Source: Natronoglomus mannanivorans (GTDB lineage: Archaea > Halobacteriota > Halobacteria > Halobacteriales > Natrialbaceae). Taken from it: a DNA stretch of 64,000 nt. Below are positions 18,014 through 26,617 of this stretch, in pieces (positions within the stretch are counted from its first letter, which is position 1; every line of letters starts with the position of its first letter). Where the stretch lies: assembly GCA_025517485.1 (NCBI GenBank), contig JAOPKB010000015.1, positions 62,001-126,000 of the forward strand, given 5' to 3'. The notes below the pieces were generated by a model. That model saw only the letters and a list, made by a program, of their open reading frames with translations. It searched no databases and was not told where the DNA came from. The translations under genes were made by a program, and so were the position numbers.

Positions 18014-19218
18014 GCCTCCGAACCCTGCTCGCCCGGTGGTACGGCGTCGCCATCGTCGGGATGCGCCGGACCCTCGCGCGGACGACCCACACGGCCAGAC
18101 AGCGGGTCCGATTTAGCGTGCTCGGCGTCGCCGTCGCGATCACGCTCTTGCTCGTCGTCACCGGGATCGGTATGGGACTGACCGGGGGAACGACGGTGCA
18201 AGACGACGGCATCGACTACTGGATCGTTCCCGAGTCCGGCGGCTCGAGTTCCCCGCTGGTCTCGACGGACGCCCCGCAGTTCGGCTCGGTCCACGAGACG
18301 GCCGAGACGGTCCGCGCGACGGAGGGCGTCGACTCGGCGAGTCCGGTGCTCTCACAGGTTCTCAGGGTTACGGCCGGGGATTCCGCCGAGTACGTTCTCG
18401 TCGTCGGGATCGTCAACGACGGCGGCGTCGACCAGATCAGCGGCGTGAACGTGACCGCACTCTCCCACCACGACCACTACTACAACGACGGCGAGTGGAC
18501 CGGCGAGGTCGCCCTGTCGAGGAGCGCCGGCGCGACGCTCAATGTCTCGGAAGGCGACCAACTGACGATCGCGGGCAACACCTCGTTCGCGGTGACGTCG
18601 GTCGACGGCGACGCCACAACCACCGTCGGCGACGTCCCGACGGCCGTCGTCCAGTTGAGCGAACTCCAGACGCTCACCGGGGCGAGCGCCCACGACTCGG
18701 CTGACCAGTTCGTCGTCGGAACGAACGATCCCGCCGTCAGGGAGGACCTCGAGGACGTCTACCCCTCCTCGACGGTCAACTCTCGCTCGGAGATGACTGC
18801 GAGCCAGACGATGGACTCGGATCTGTCGGTCGCGCTCGCGTTGACGGCGTTCGTGGTCGCGATCTCGATCGGGACGCTGTTCGTCGTCACCACGATGGGC
18901 CTCGAACTCGTCGCCGACCGGACGCAGCTGGCGACGATGTCGGCGATCGGGCTCTCGGGTCGGAGCCAGTTGGGGATCATCGCGGTCCAGATTCTCGCGA
19001 CGACGGCCATCGGCGGAATCGTCGGCGCAGTCGGCGGACTCGCGGGGATCAGACTCACGAACGAGATCGCGATGCGGACACTGACGTCCGAGCCGATCGC
19101 GTTCTCGCATTCGGTCTTCGGGCTCTACGGCGTCGTCGTCGCCGTCCTCATCGGCGTCTGTTCGCTCCCGGTGCTCCTGCTGGTCACGCGACGGGTCACC
19201 GGAGGTGTTCCACAGTGA
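18010..19218 (+). CDS. FtsX/MacB-like ABC permease, first copy
   Basis: 402 residues. One N-terminal helix (about 35-58), a large extracellular domain (about 60-270) and three C-terminal helices, the layout of FtsX/MacB/LolC permeases. It follows the ATPase gene with a four-base overlap. A second permease follows, so the transporter is probably a heterodimer of permeases with an ATPase dimer. Coding sequence is very GC-rich compared with the flanks. Confidence 0.9.
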   Translation: MSLRTLLARWYGVAIVGMRRTLARTTHTARQRVRFSVLGVAVAITLLLVVTGIGMGLTGGTTVQDDGIDYWIVPESGGSSSPLVSTDAPQFGSVHETAETVRATEGVDSASPVLSQVLRVTAGDSAEYVLVVGIVNDGGVDQISGVNVTALSHHDHYYNDGEWTGEVALSRSAGATLNVSEGDQLTIAGNTSFAVTSVDGDATTTVGDVPTAVVQLSELQTLTGASAHDSADQFVVGTNDPAVREDLEDVYPSSTVNSRSEMTASQTMDSDLSVALALTAFVVAISIGTLFVVTTMGLELVADRTQLATMSAIGLSGRSQLGIIAVQILATTAIGGIVGAVGGLAGIRLTNEIAMRTLTSEPIAFSHSVFGLYGVVVAVLIGVCSLPVLLLVTRRVTGGVPQ

Positions 19219-19265
19219 TCGACAGCCGTTACACGACCTCTTGGTCCGGAGGTGTCCCCCAGTGA
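19215..19265 (+). other. Duplicated gene junction forming a 16-codon frame
   Basis: The end of the first permease, ggaggtgttccacagtga (19201-19218), recurs as ggaggtgtcccccagtga (19248-19265), 16 of 18 bases alike. Between them lies a 16-codon frame starting at GTG 19215, overlapping the stop before it and the start after it by GTGA. The second copy supplies the ribosome site GGAGGTG for the next gene. It looks like a small duplication, but translation of the peptide is possible. Confidence 0.55.
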
Positions 19266-20509
19266 CTCCCGCAGGCAGGCTCCTCCGGACCGGCAGACGC
19301 CTCTGGGCGGCCGGCGGGCTCACTATCGCCCAGTTGCGCCACCACAAACTTCGACTCGGGCTGGCCGTGCTCGGCATCGTCCTCGCGGTACTCGCGACGA
19401 CGTTGCTCGCCGGGGTCGGTCTGGGCGTCCTCGATACAGGACAGGCCCAGTTCGACGCCGCCGACCGCGATCTGTGGGTGACCGCGGGCGAAACGCGGCT
19501 CACGGCAGCGGGCGGCGGCGGCTTCGAGAACTCGTTACAGAACTCGCGTAAAGTCGCTGATGAGATGGGGACCCACGACGGCGTAGACAACACGGTTCCG
19601 ATGAGTTTCGAGACGGTGTACGTTGCCACCGGTCCGGACGAGGACTTTCGGACGTTTATCGCAACCGGCGTTTCTAGTGGGGGATCTATCGTTACCATTA
19701 ATGAGGGCGAGGATCTCCGCGGCGACCCACACTACGCGGGCGGGACATACGAGGGGGAGATGACACACGAACTCCTTCTCGACAGGGAGACCGCACGCGA
19801 CCTGAACGTTTCCATCGGGGACACGCTCAACGTCGGCGGCTCCCTCGCCGCGGCTCGAGAGAACGAATTTACGGTCGTCGGCTACTCGCCGACCTACGAA
19901 CGGATGTTGGGGACGCCGACGGTCACCATCCCACTGAGCGAACTCCACCAGATCACCTCGAACACCGGGACCGAGCCGGCGACGTTCATCACGGTCTCCG
20001 TCGACGACGACGCGGACGTCGAAGCTGTCCAGGCGGACCTTCAGGAAGCCCACCCCGAGTACGAGATCCGGACCAACAGCGAGCAACTCGAGGCCACCCT
20101 CCAGGAGCAAGTGCTTGTCCTTGCGGCAGCCATCGCGCTGGTTGTACTCGCGGTCGGTGCCGGGATCGCCCTCACCGTGGCGTTGCTCGGCCTCGTCGTC
20201 TATCAACAGCGCCAAGAGTTCGCCGCGCTGAAAGCGCAGGGAATTTCGGCGTCGACGCTGGTCGTCACGGTGATCGGTCAGGGGCTGATCATCGGCACCC
20301 TCGGCGGCGTGATCGCCGTCCTCCTGACGGCGCCGATGGTCGACGTGCTCAACCGACTCGCGGCGCTCGTCGTCGGCTTCGACGGGCTGGTCCAGACCGC
20401 CGAGCCGATCTACCTCGGCGGGCTGGCCATCGCCATCGGGATCGGCACAGTCGCCGCGGCCATCGCCGGCTGGCGCGTCGGACGAACGCCCGTGCTCGAG
20501 CATCTCTGA
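19262..20509 (+). CDS. FtsX/MacB-like ABC permease, second copy
   Basis: 415 residues from the GTG at 19262 (VTPAGRLL), chosen because GGAGGTG lies seven bases upstream; an ATG at 19205 would overlap the previous gene. One N-terminal helix, an extracellular domain (about 50-290) with YAGGTYEGEM-like sequence, and three C-terminal helices with the conserved EFAALKAQGIS loop. It pairs with the permease before it and the ATPase at 17249. It is followed by a decayed region with no further gene of the transporter. Confidence 0.88.
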   Translation: MTPAGRLLRTGRRLWAAGGLTIAQLRHHKLRLGLAVLGIVLAVLATTLLAGVGLGVLDTGQAQFDAADRDLWVTAGETRLTAAGGGGFENSLQNSRKVADEMGTHDGVDNTVPMSFETVYVATGPDEDFRTFIATGVSSGGSIVTINEGEDLRGDPHYAGGTYEGEMTHELLLDRETARDLNVSIGDTLNVGGSLAAARENEFTVVGYSPTYERMLGTPTVTIPLSELHQITSNTGTEPATFITVSVDDDADVEAVQADLQEAHPEYEIRTNSEQLEATLQEQVLVLAAAIALVVLAVGAGIALTVALLGLVVYQQRQEFAALKAQGISASTLVVTVIGQGLIIGTLGGVIAVLLTAPMVDVLNRLAALVVGFDGLVQTAEPIYLGGLAIAIGIGTVAAAIAGWRVGRTPVLEHL

Positions 20510-20589
20510 TTACCGTCACCACCTCCGGTATCACTAATCGTTTGTGGGACACGACAACCATAGAAGACCACCTCAAGCAAAAGTAGATC

Positions 20590-20924
20590 GAACATCGAGA
20601 GAAAGCCGTATACGTGATTTCTAGAACACAACGAGCACGTGCTGCAATCTCCATCCGTGACTGTCCCAACCCCGGACATCGACACACAGCATACACGTTA
20701 GCCGCAACTATCGCCTCGAGTGAGCGATCAATACACAGCCATTCAGCGTAGACCCGCTGGAACAGCACACAGGCCTGATCGTGAAGACGCTCATCGAATT
20801 ATCGATTTCAGTCAGGGCCACGGTCGAGCTGGGTATCCCCGAGGACGAGGCCACACCTCTCGCAGATCGTTTCGCTATTCACTGTTTGACCGCTACTGCT
20901 GCAGTCCGGGCACTCGGTTGTCAT
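20590..20924 (-). pseudogene. Decayed TFB (archaeal TFIIB) gene, internally deleted
   Basis: From the ATG at 20924 the minus strand encodes a TFIIB zinc ribbon (ECPDC...ICERCGLVLGDTQLD) that stops at 20808. Just after two stops the same frame continues with RLHDQACVLFQ, then RSLEAIVAANVYAVCRC, which is the first cyclin fold of haloarchaeal TFB proteins. The linker with the B-reader and the second cyclin fold are missing. It would have been a general transcription factor that recruits RNA polymerase to promoters. Clear decay by deletion and stop codons. Confidence 0.8.
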
Positions 20925-21300
20925 CTATACGTCCTCGTCGAACGTCGTCACGTAGATATCCCTTGTTGCCATCGTTTACATACTGTCTGAGGCGAATGCC
21001 ACGGGGATTGACCCCGTGGATGAAGATCAGAAGGCAGAACAGCCCCTTCACCCAACGAGGGGTGAAAACACCACTGCTCGAGAGTTCTGGTTACAATCAC
21101 TCTCGAGAACAACTGCAAGCCCACACTCGAGTCGTCGACACACTGTACGGCATCACGAACCAATACTGGCGGGTAACGAAACGACTGGCGACAGTGGGTA
21201 CAACACCCTTCTCGAGTCTCCGAGACAGAGTTCAGCCCGCTACCAATGGTAGCTATTTCTAATAGGTATATGTTCCTACAGAAGTAACATTCAGGTGGAA
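20925..21300. other. Intergenic stretch with a strong hairpin
   Basis: Contains a perfect hairpin, ccacgggg / ccccgtgg (20999-21019), of the kind found at the ends of IS200/IS605 elements. The minus strand is open across it and encodes GCCTHCRQSFRYPPVLVRDA, which might be part of a small zinc-binding protein, but no convincing start was found. Treat as undecided. Confidence 0.4.
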
Positions 21301-21511
21301 GTGACCGATCCAAAACGGACGCAGGGGGCATGCGCTGAAATGCCCCGGGTGCGGGAACACCCGAGACGTGGCTTCCAACGCGGAACCGTTGAAGGCCATG
21401 TTTGCATTGCTTCTCTCGAGACATAAACGTCTCGCACGACTGGCGTATCGTTCACGATCGAGATGTGTCGCTCACCACAACCGACAGCAGACAATCTGGA
21501 GATTCGCATGA
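21301..21511 (+). pseudogene. Frameshifted small zinc-binding protein
   Basis: A GTG at 21301 begins VTDPKRTQG. After a run of five G (21324-21328) the frame must shift by one base to continue as HALKCPGCGNTRDVASNAEP and on to LLSRHKRLARLAYRSRSRC. It then ends at a TGA (21509-21511) that overlaps the ATG of the next gene (ATGA). The overlap and the CxxC pair argue for a real gene broken by one extra G, or for a sequencing error in the G run. Function unknown; about 69 residues if repaired. Confidence 0.5.
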
Positions 21512-21660
21512 GCGGGGATACCGATCTCGAGATATCCTACGAAACACCCGATCATACGTGTCCGAAGTGTGGCGACCAAGTATTCCAAGTGACCATCCGA
21601 GGACCGAGCAATCGTGTCTTCGGTCCCTGTGGCTGTCGGATTCCGAACGTCGACCACTAG
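21508..21660 (+). CDS. Zinc-ribbon miniprotein, 50 residues
   Basis: Start ATG at 21508 with GGAG eight bases upstream; the longer frame from 21463 has no support. The protein begins MSGDTDLEISYETPD and carries CPKC near residue 18 and a C-terminal CGC, enough to bind one zinc ion. Small proteins with TCPxC...GPCGC are common in haloarchaea and uncharacterised. It is coupled to the broken gene before it by ATGA, so the two probably formed one transcript. Confidence 0.75.
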   Translation: MSGDTDLEISYETPDHTCPKCGDQVFQVTIRGPSNRVFGPCGCRIPNVDH

Positions 21661-21795
21661 ACGGTGACCAGCACCACGTGAGGGGACAAACCTTCCTCGA
21701 AACCACCACCTTTCCTGATCGTTCCAAAATCTAGAACGGAAATATGACGGGATAGTGTTAAGCAACCGCGTATCGAACACCGTCTTAGAGACGCG

Positions 21796-22062
21796 ATGTC
21801 TAATCTCACTGATCCACGGCCACCACTCCCGGAGTGGATCCTGAATGCCTACGACGTCCTCGCCACACACGCGACCGACGTCGACAGCGATAAAGACACA
21901 CAGTCGATCACTCGAGACAATGCAATCAACATCCTCCTCACGACCGACGAACTCTCCCTCGAGCCCGAAGACGCGGATTACGTCCTAAGGAGACTCCTCG
22001 GGCGGGGCTACCTCTACGAGGTCAACGACGAACTTCGTGTGACAGAGCCAATGGACTATTGA
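21796..22062 (+). CDS. Small haloarchaeal protein, winged-helix-like, unknown function
   Basis: 88 residues, acidic, starting MSNLTDPRPPLPEWILNAYD. The sequence has the helix-rich pattern and the terminal hairpin GRGYLYEVNDELRVT expected of a small winged helix without a strongly basic recognition helix. I recall similar short proteins in other haloarchaea but no function. It stands alone between two decayed tfb fragments and is itself intact. Confidence 0.7.
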   Translation: MSNLTDPRPPLPEWILNAYDVLATHATDVDSDKDTQSITRDNAINILLTTDELSLEPEDADYVLRRLLGRGYLYEVNDELRVTEPMDY

Positions 22063-22134
22063 CATCCACCCGACTGAAGTCGTGGGCTTTCTCCTTGATT
22101 CTGTGTAAGTGCGCTCGAGTTACCGGATACACTG

Positions 22135-22440
22135 TGCGAACAGGCGTGTCTGCTCTTTCGGCGTGCCCAAGGAGAGGACCTCTGTCAGGGGCGGTCACTC
22201 GAGGGAGTTGCAGCAGCGAGCGTTTACGCAGTGTGCCGGTGCAACAGACTCGGACGAACCCTCGAGGAGATCAGTTAGCTGGTGACGTGCTCACAGTCAG
22301 ACCTCGAATGTGCGTGCTCGGCGATGAACACCGAATGAACGAGATCCAGATCCACACAATGTCCCTGTATTTGATAGGGCACTCGGTATCGATGACCCGG
22401 TTTCTGACGCTGTAACAGAAGCTCAACGAATGAATCGAAG
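22135..22440 (+). pseudogene. Second decayed TFB fragment
   Basis: The plus strand reads CEQACLLFRRAQGEDL, then GRSLEGVAAASVYAVCRCNR, which is the first cyclin fold of a TFB protein. After an in-frame stop at 22276 it goes on with LVTCSQSDLECACSAMNTE and, in a shifted frame, IEEEQVLC. No zinc ribbon precedes it. It is inverted relative to the fragment at 20590-20924, with the small genes between them. Confidence 0.7.
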
Positions 22441-22492
22441 AGGAACAGGTGTTGTGCATCACCAACTCTGACCGGAACTCAGTTCGTCCCGA

Positions 22493-23653
22493 TTAGGGAT
22501 TGTACGGTTCGACGATCTTAAGGACCTCAGGGGCTTCGTATCGGCGGTTTCGTTGCTGGCCAGTTGTCTCTCGTAGCACATCGTCGTCCCAGAGGCGTCG
22601 AATGGCCTGATTGACCGCTGGTTGTGATCGGTTCAACCCGTCGACCGCCTGTGGTTCGGTAAGATACGGATGTTCGATGATAAAATCGATGAGTTCGCGG
22701 ATGACGACGCCCTGGTCTTGATACTGCTCCCGATAACGATCACGCAGAGCGAGAAGTTCCCGGGCGACAGTATATGCCTCACGTCCCTGTTCGGCGATCG
22801 CCTGAATGAAGAATGACACCCACTCTGTCCAGGCACCATCCCGACTCACGGTCAACAGCCTATTGAGATAGGCATCACGGTTAGCGTTGAAATACGACGA
22901 CGGATACAGATACGGCCCGGGCAACAGCTCCCACTTGTAGAGCGCCAGCATCACGAGTAGGCGACCGAGCCGCCCGTTACCATCCTGAAATGGATGAATC
23001 GTCTCGAATTGGTAATGGATTAACGCTAGGTCGACCAGCGGCGCGTATGTAGGCCCTGACCGGATATACTGGAGCAGGCTCCGAAGTGCATACGGAATAC
23101 TCGCCGGTGGTGTCGGAACGAACCGAGCCTCACTGAGCGGCGTTCCTGGCTGATCGATCCCCACGAGATCTTCACGAAATTCTCCTGGGTTCTTTTTTTC
23201 GCCGCGGGCACCTCGTAGTAAGATTTTATGCAGCTGGCACAGTAAGTCCCGGTCCAAGTCAGCACCCTCACGGAGCGCTTCAATCCCTGTCGTAATTGCC
23301 TCGACGTAGTTTTGTGCTTCCGTAATATCAGCGCGTTCCGTTGCCGTTTGTCCCGGTTCTTCGCCGGCTTCTCGCCGGTATATATCCGAGAGCGTGAGTC
23401 GCGTCATCGTCTCGATGTTCGAGGAGTCGACAGCCTCACGATGGATGAGAGGGCTCAGAATGACCTCCGGCGAATCGAGCCACGTATCCAGATCGGAGAG
23501 CTGACCCACGGCATACATCGCATCCCCGTTCTCATCAATCAGCTCGTGTGTAGCGTCGAGATCCGGGGGGAGCGGGTCCGGGCTGAATGTGAAGATGCCG
23601 TCGACCATCTCCACCTCGCCCGGAGCTCCCTTAACAAAGTCTTCAGGTCGCAT
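22493..23653 (-). CDS. Fic-domain protein (AMP-transferase type)
   Basis: 386 residues from MRPEDFVKG at 23653; an upstream ATG gives 18 unlikely residues. The Fic motif HPFQDGNGRLGR (about 220-231) holds the catalytic His and the phosphate-binding loop. An inhibitory helix SSNIET (about 77-82) carries the blocking Glu, though the usual Gly/Asn after it is Thr. The C-terminus is a winged helix (LTEPQAVDGLNRSQPAVNQAIRRL). This layout is that of large Fic/DUF4062-free proteins that modify a target with AMP and are often mobile or defence genes. Target unknown. Confidence 0.9.
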   Translation of the reverse strand: MRPEDFVKGAPGEVEMVDGIFTFSPDPLPPDLDATHELIDENGDAMYAVGQLSDLDTWLDSPEVILSPLIHREAVDSSNIETMTRLTLSDIYRREAGEEPGQTATERADITEAQNYVEAITTGIEALREGADLDRDLLCQLHKILLRGARGEKKNPGEFREDLVGIDQPGTPLSEARFVPTPPASIPYALRSLLQYIRSGPTYAPLVDLALIHYQFETIHPFQDGNGRLGRLLVMLALYKWELLPGPYLYPSSYFNANRDAYLNRLLTVSRDGAWTEWVSFFIQAIAEQGREAYTVARELLALRDRYREQYQDQGVVIRELIDFIIEHPYLTEPQAVDGLNRSQPAVNQAIRRLWDDDVLRETTGQQRNRRYEAPEVLKIVEPYNP

Positions 23654-23869
23654 CGTTATCCAACTCACAAGGCCATGAAGATATAGATAACGATGTTCCA
23701 ATATCACTATCCAAAATCGCCCTCAGCTAGTTCCAAGATAGAGAAACCGGGCATCCATTATGCAGCTTGCCACCGACACCATCAGTACATAACGGACAGA
23801 CAACCATCGCCTAGCCAGAACAATGTGCCCGGAAATAAGTCAGAAATACGAGAAAGGAATTGCTTGTAT

Positions 23870-24060
23870 CTCTCGGAGCGAACAACCGGTTGCGTGCAGG
23901 CGGACGGCGAACACCCTGACGGGCGTCGCCGTCCGCTCACGCTCCCAAGATTCATCAAATTTCGTCGCGTAGTACTCGCTGAGCAGGTCTACGAGCTTCA
24001 TGCCAAACTAACTCTATGACCTGCTCGTTTCTCAAACTGGCCTAACTAGACACTGCCCAT
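23870..24060 (-). mobile_element. IS6-like transposase, N-terminal fragment
   Basis: From the ATG at 24001 the minus strand reads MKLVDLLSEYYATKFDESWE, then ERTATPVRVFAVRLHATGCS and LREIQAI before a stop. This is the start of haloarchaeal IS6-family transposases; the catalytic DDE domain is absent. The bases just before it, gggcagtgtctagttaggcc near 24060, look like the outer end of the element. A perfect 11-bp hairpin at 23900-23936 lies inside the fragment. Confidence 0.65.
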
Positions 24061-24524
24061 TTAATAGGGTTTGGAGTGTCGATATACGGTCAGTTCGCCC
24101 CATTAACCGTACTTGAGATACACGCTGTGAACTACTCTGCTCTACTGCGCTCGGTTCTATCTTGGCCTCACTCATTGCTTTCTCAGATTGAGCACGAGAA
24201 CAAGGAACTCGACAGCTAATAGGGGGTGCCAAGTGAACTACTGACGATGAATGGTCGTAGCCAATCCAAGATATTACTGGTAGCTGGTGAATGACCATGA
24301 CTATCGCTCATAACTATGTCAATCTAGCAACAAGATTAATAATCGTTGCCTTTCGAATAGTGACTGGCGGGGTCAACGTCTGTCTTGCCAGAGAAGACGT
24401 CTTGATCTAATCACCACGATCACACCCCGTCATCGACACCTGGGGAGGTGTTGAGAAATCGGGATCTCAGTGCAGAAGTACCGTTAGGCAATTATTCGAC
24501 GAAGTTCATCATTCAAAGTAGACT
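24061..24524. other. Intergenic stretch, no gene seen
   Basis: About 460 bases of moderate GC between the IS6 fragment and the PadR gene. No frame with family character was found on either strand. Confidence 0.5.
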
Positions 24525-24812
24525 CTACTCCTCAAAGAGTTTCGTCACGTACTGTCCTTCCCACTCGCGTCGAGCTTCGATCTCGCGCTGGCCACGTCGC
24601 GTCACCGAGTAGATGTTCGTCCGACGGTCAGCCTTGCCCTTCTCAAGGAGGCCCTTATCGACGAGCGTATCGAGATTTGGGTACAGTCGGCCGTGATGGA
24701 TCTCGGATTCGTAGTATTCGTCGAGTTCGTCTTTGATTGCGAGGCCGTGTGGTTCGTCCAGACCCACGGCAACGTACAGGAGATCGCGCTGGAAGCCGGT
24801 CAAGTCGTACAT
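24525..24812 (-). CDS. PadR-family transcriptional regulator
   Basis: 95 residues. The winged helix matches PadR: FQRDLLYVAVGLDEPHGLAI, the recognition part YESEIHHGRLYPNLDTLVDKGLLEKG, and the wing DRRTNIYSVTRRGQREI. PadR proteins bind DNA as dimers and usually repress a nearby gene or themselves in response to a small ligand. The AT-rich gap upstream (24813-24991) separates it from the divergent HalOD1 gene, which could be its target. Confidence 0.9.
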   Translation of the reverse strand: MYDLTGFQRDLLYVAVGLDEPHGLAIKDELDEYYESEIHHGRLYPNLDTLVDKGLLEKGKADRRTNIYSVTRRGQREIEARREWEGQYVTKLFEE

Positions 24813-24991
24813 ATTATATATCGGCTCTGAAATGACTTAAACACAGTGATAATACATTCCCTCTCTAATAAATTCTATCGTCTGTAAATACACGGTTCTC
24901 AGAGAGATATATTTCAGATTTATCGGTTATTGCCAATAGATGCCTTGTTATTTTGGCAATCCTTTTATGTCAGATCATGGTTGGATGGACA

Positions 24992-25306
24992 ATGACAGAG
25001 ACAACCGACCAAACGGATACAGTAGAATTCTCAGAGAACTCGATCGGACCTTGGACGGCAGAGTGGGATCGGGATTCAGAGGAGACACCAGTGTTTGCGG
25101 TCGTCTCGGCAGTCGCAGAGGCGAGCGGAGCCGATCCCCTGGAACTCCCGCCGCTTGGCGACGCAATTGATCCTGACGCGCTAAACAAGCTATTCATAGG
25201 GCGATCCGAATCTGCCGTCGCGGAGGTCACGTTCCAGTATGTAGGCTACGATGTCACAGTTCGTGGAAACGGTGAGGTGCAAGCTCGCACCACACAGGAT
25301 AACTAA
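24992..25306 (+). CDS. HalOD1 output-domain protein
   Basis: 104 residues from MTETTDQTD at 24992; an ATG at 24953 would add residues lacking family character. The core, VVSAVAEASGADPLELPPLG then DAIDPDALNKLF and VTFQYVGYDVTVRGNGEV, is the HalOD1 domain, found almost only in haloarchaea, often fused to signalling domains and here alone. Its role is thought to be in signal output; no biochemical activity is known. It is divergent from the PadR regulator. Confidence 0.9.
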   Translation: MTETTDQTDTVEFSENSIGPWTAEWDRDSEETPVFAVVSAVAEASGADPLELPPLGDAIDPDALNKLFIGRSESAVAEVTFQYVGYDVTVRGNGEVQARTTQDN

Positions 25307-25413
25307 TCACCTTCCACGGATATCTTCGCACTGCGAGTCTTTCTACAGCGCTTTTCCAAACCCTGCAGCAAGTCATAGCCGTCGTTCCCGAGCAGAGACG
25401 CATTTAGATGAGA

Positions 25414-25453
25414 GTTACCCCACGGAGTTGTGTTTTCCAGATCGTGGGGTAAC
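25414..25453. repeat. Inverted repeat GTTACCCCAC/GTGGGGTAAC, copy 1
   Basis: Perfect 10-bp arms at 25414-25423 and 25444-25453 with a 20-base spacer. The same arms occur at 56399-56439 and 59079-59119, each with a 21-base spacer and beside a small gene or its relic. Here no such gene follows. Confidence 0.85.
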
Positions 25454-25496
25454 GATCACGCAGACTCGAGAGCAGGAGCGAATCAGAAGTAATCGG

Positions 25497-25580
25497 TGCG
25501 AAAGCCCGACTGTGAACGGCCGTAGCCGTGAGCAGTCCGGAACGTAGAGGTGGTGGGAGGTGGCGGTGACCGTAACACAC
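25497..25580 (+). repeat. Dispersed conserved element, copy A
   Basis: Shares with 37253-37330 the ordered blocks gaaagcccg, gtgagcag[tc]ccgga, ggaggtggtggg-like and taacaca, with variable bases between. Conserved blocks with variable gaps suggest a structured RNA or protein-binding site. Each copy lies just beyond the 3' end of a minus-strand gene (RPA-like relic here, zinc ribbon there). Confidence 0.5.
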
Positions 25581-25605
25581 TAGCAAAAAGAGGGACTGGG
25601 ACCGT

Positions 25606-26500
25606 CTACGCCCACCACCGACCGCGCTCCGGGAAGACGACCTCCGACCACCCGGTCAACGTGATTGAATATCGACCCTGGATCCAGTTCTTCGCGACCG
25701 CTCTGAGTCGGTCCCGCTCACCCTCGCAGACCATCGGCTGTCGACTCGCCTTCCAGCTCGTGAACCTCGTCCTCCCCGTCTCATCTTCGATCAGCCCGAC
25801 CTGTTGCATGCTCGGATACGATGGTTCCCAGAATTCCACAATTTCGTCCTCGACGCTCACTTCGATTGATCGCCTCGAGGTTGCCGATCAAGACAATCGT
25901 ACCCGATTCATGGTGTAACTCCTTTTTCGTCGTCATCACCGCCTCGAAGATTTCGACTCTCTCGAGGACATGCGTCGCAATTCGTTCTGCGATGATCGCC
26001 TTGGTGTAACCACCGATTGTCTCGGCTGCCAACCGTCCCGCCTGCTGGTTGATCTGCCCTAACTCTGCCGGCGACAGATGCTCTCGAGGATCCGATCAAT
26101 CTGGTTTTAGTTCCGAATCCACGCTCGCCGTTCGCTTTTCGAACTCTCTGTGGCGCTCCTGAACAGCCTCCTCTACGATTCGTCGCGACACCGTTCGCGA
26201 CCCAACTGTCGTCCAAACGCCGCTCTCACACTGATCGGTTCGAGTTCATCCTCTCGAACATGGATCCGCTCTTCTTGCTCGAGGGTCTTCCCGTAGATTC
26301 GGTCCGACAGTTCTTCGACCCGTGCGTCTGAATGGGGCGCATCCCCCTTCGTCTGAATCTCCATCTTCACCGTCGCTCGAAATTTCGGACGCTCGTCGAC
26401 GACGTCGTCCCCTCGGGTCTCCTCGTTCTCGTACGCCTGTGTATCTATCACTTCGGTCACTTCGAAGGGTATGAGAAGAGTTCTATGACACGCTCTGGTT
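25606..26500 (-). pseudogene. RPA/OB-fold DNA-binding protein, frameshifted
   Basis: The minus strand encodes, in different frames, pieces of one haloarchaeal protein. First RGDDVVDERPKFRATVKMEI, then LSPAELGQINQQAGRLAAET with GGYTKAIIAERIATHVLERV, then an OB-fold reading VGLIEDETGRTRFTSWKASR and ending VVFPERGRWW. Frame changes lie near 26090 and 25855. Intact relatives are single-stranded-DNA-binding proteins found mostly on plasmids and proviruses. The order and ends are kept, so decay is recent. An element repeated near 37.3 kb lies just beyond its 3' end. Confidence 0.75.
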
Positions 26501-26617
26501 TTCCGTTCTAATGCCGGAGACCCGATGTTGTGGTCAACCAGATCATTATTATGTTGTAGGGAGTGACAACAATCGATCACAGGAGACGATGATGACGATG
26601 CCGACCTGATCATCTAA

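Noticed and set aside
18352..19698. 448-codon minus-strand frame opposite the ABC permeases
   Set aside because: Composed of Arg, Asp and Val runs without hydrophobic core or motif, and antisense to two clear permeases. High GC keeps the frame open by chance.
20948..21424. 158-codon minus-strand frame with CTHCRQSFRYPPVLVRDA
   Set aside because: The middle might be a small zinc-binding protein, but there is no good start codon, and the first part is antisense to the small plus-strand genes. Left as undecided rather than called a gene.
23900..23936. Perfect 11-bp hairpin taken at first for a terminator
   Set aside because: It falls inside the coding part of the IS6-like transposase relic (ERTATPVRVFAVRL), so the pairing is explained by codon choice.
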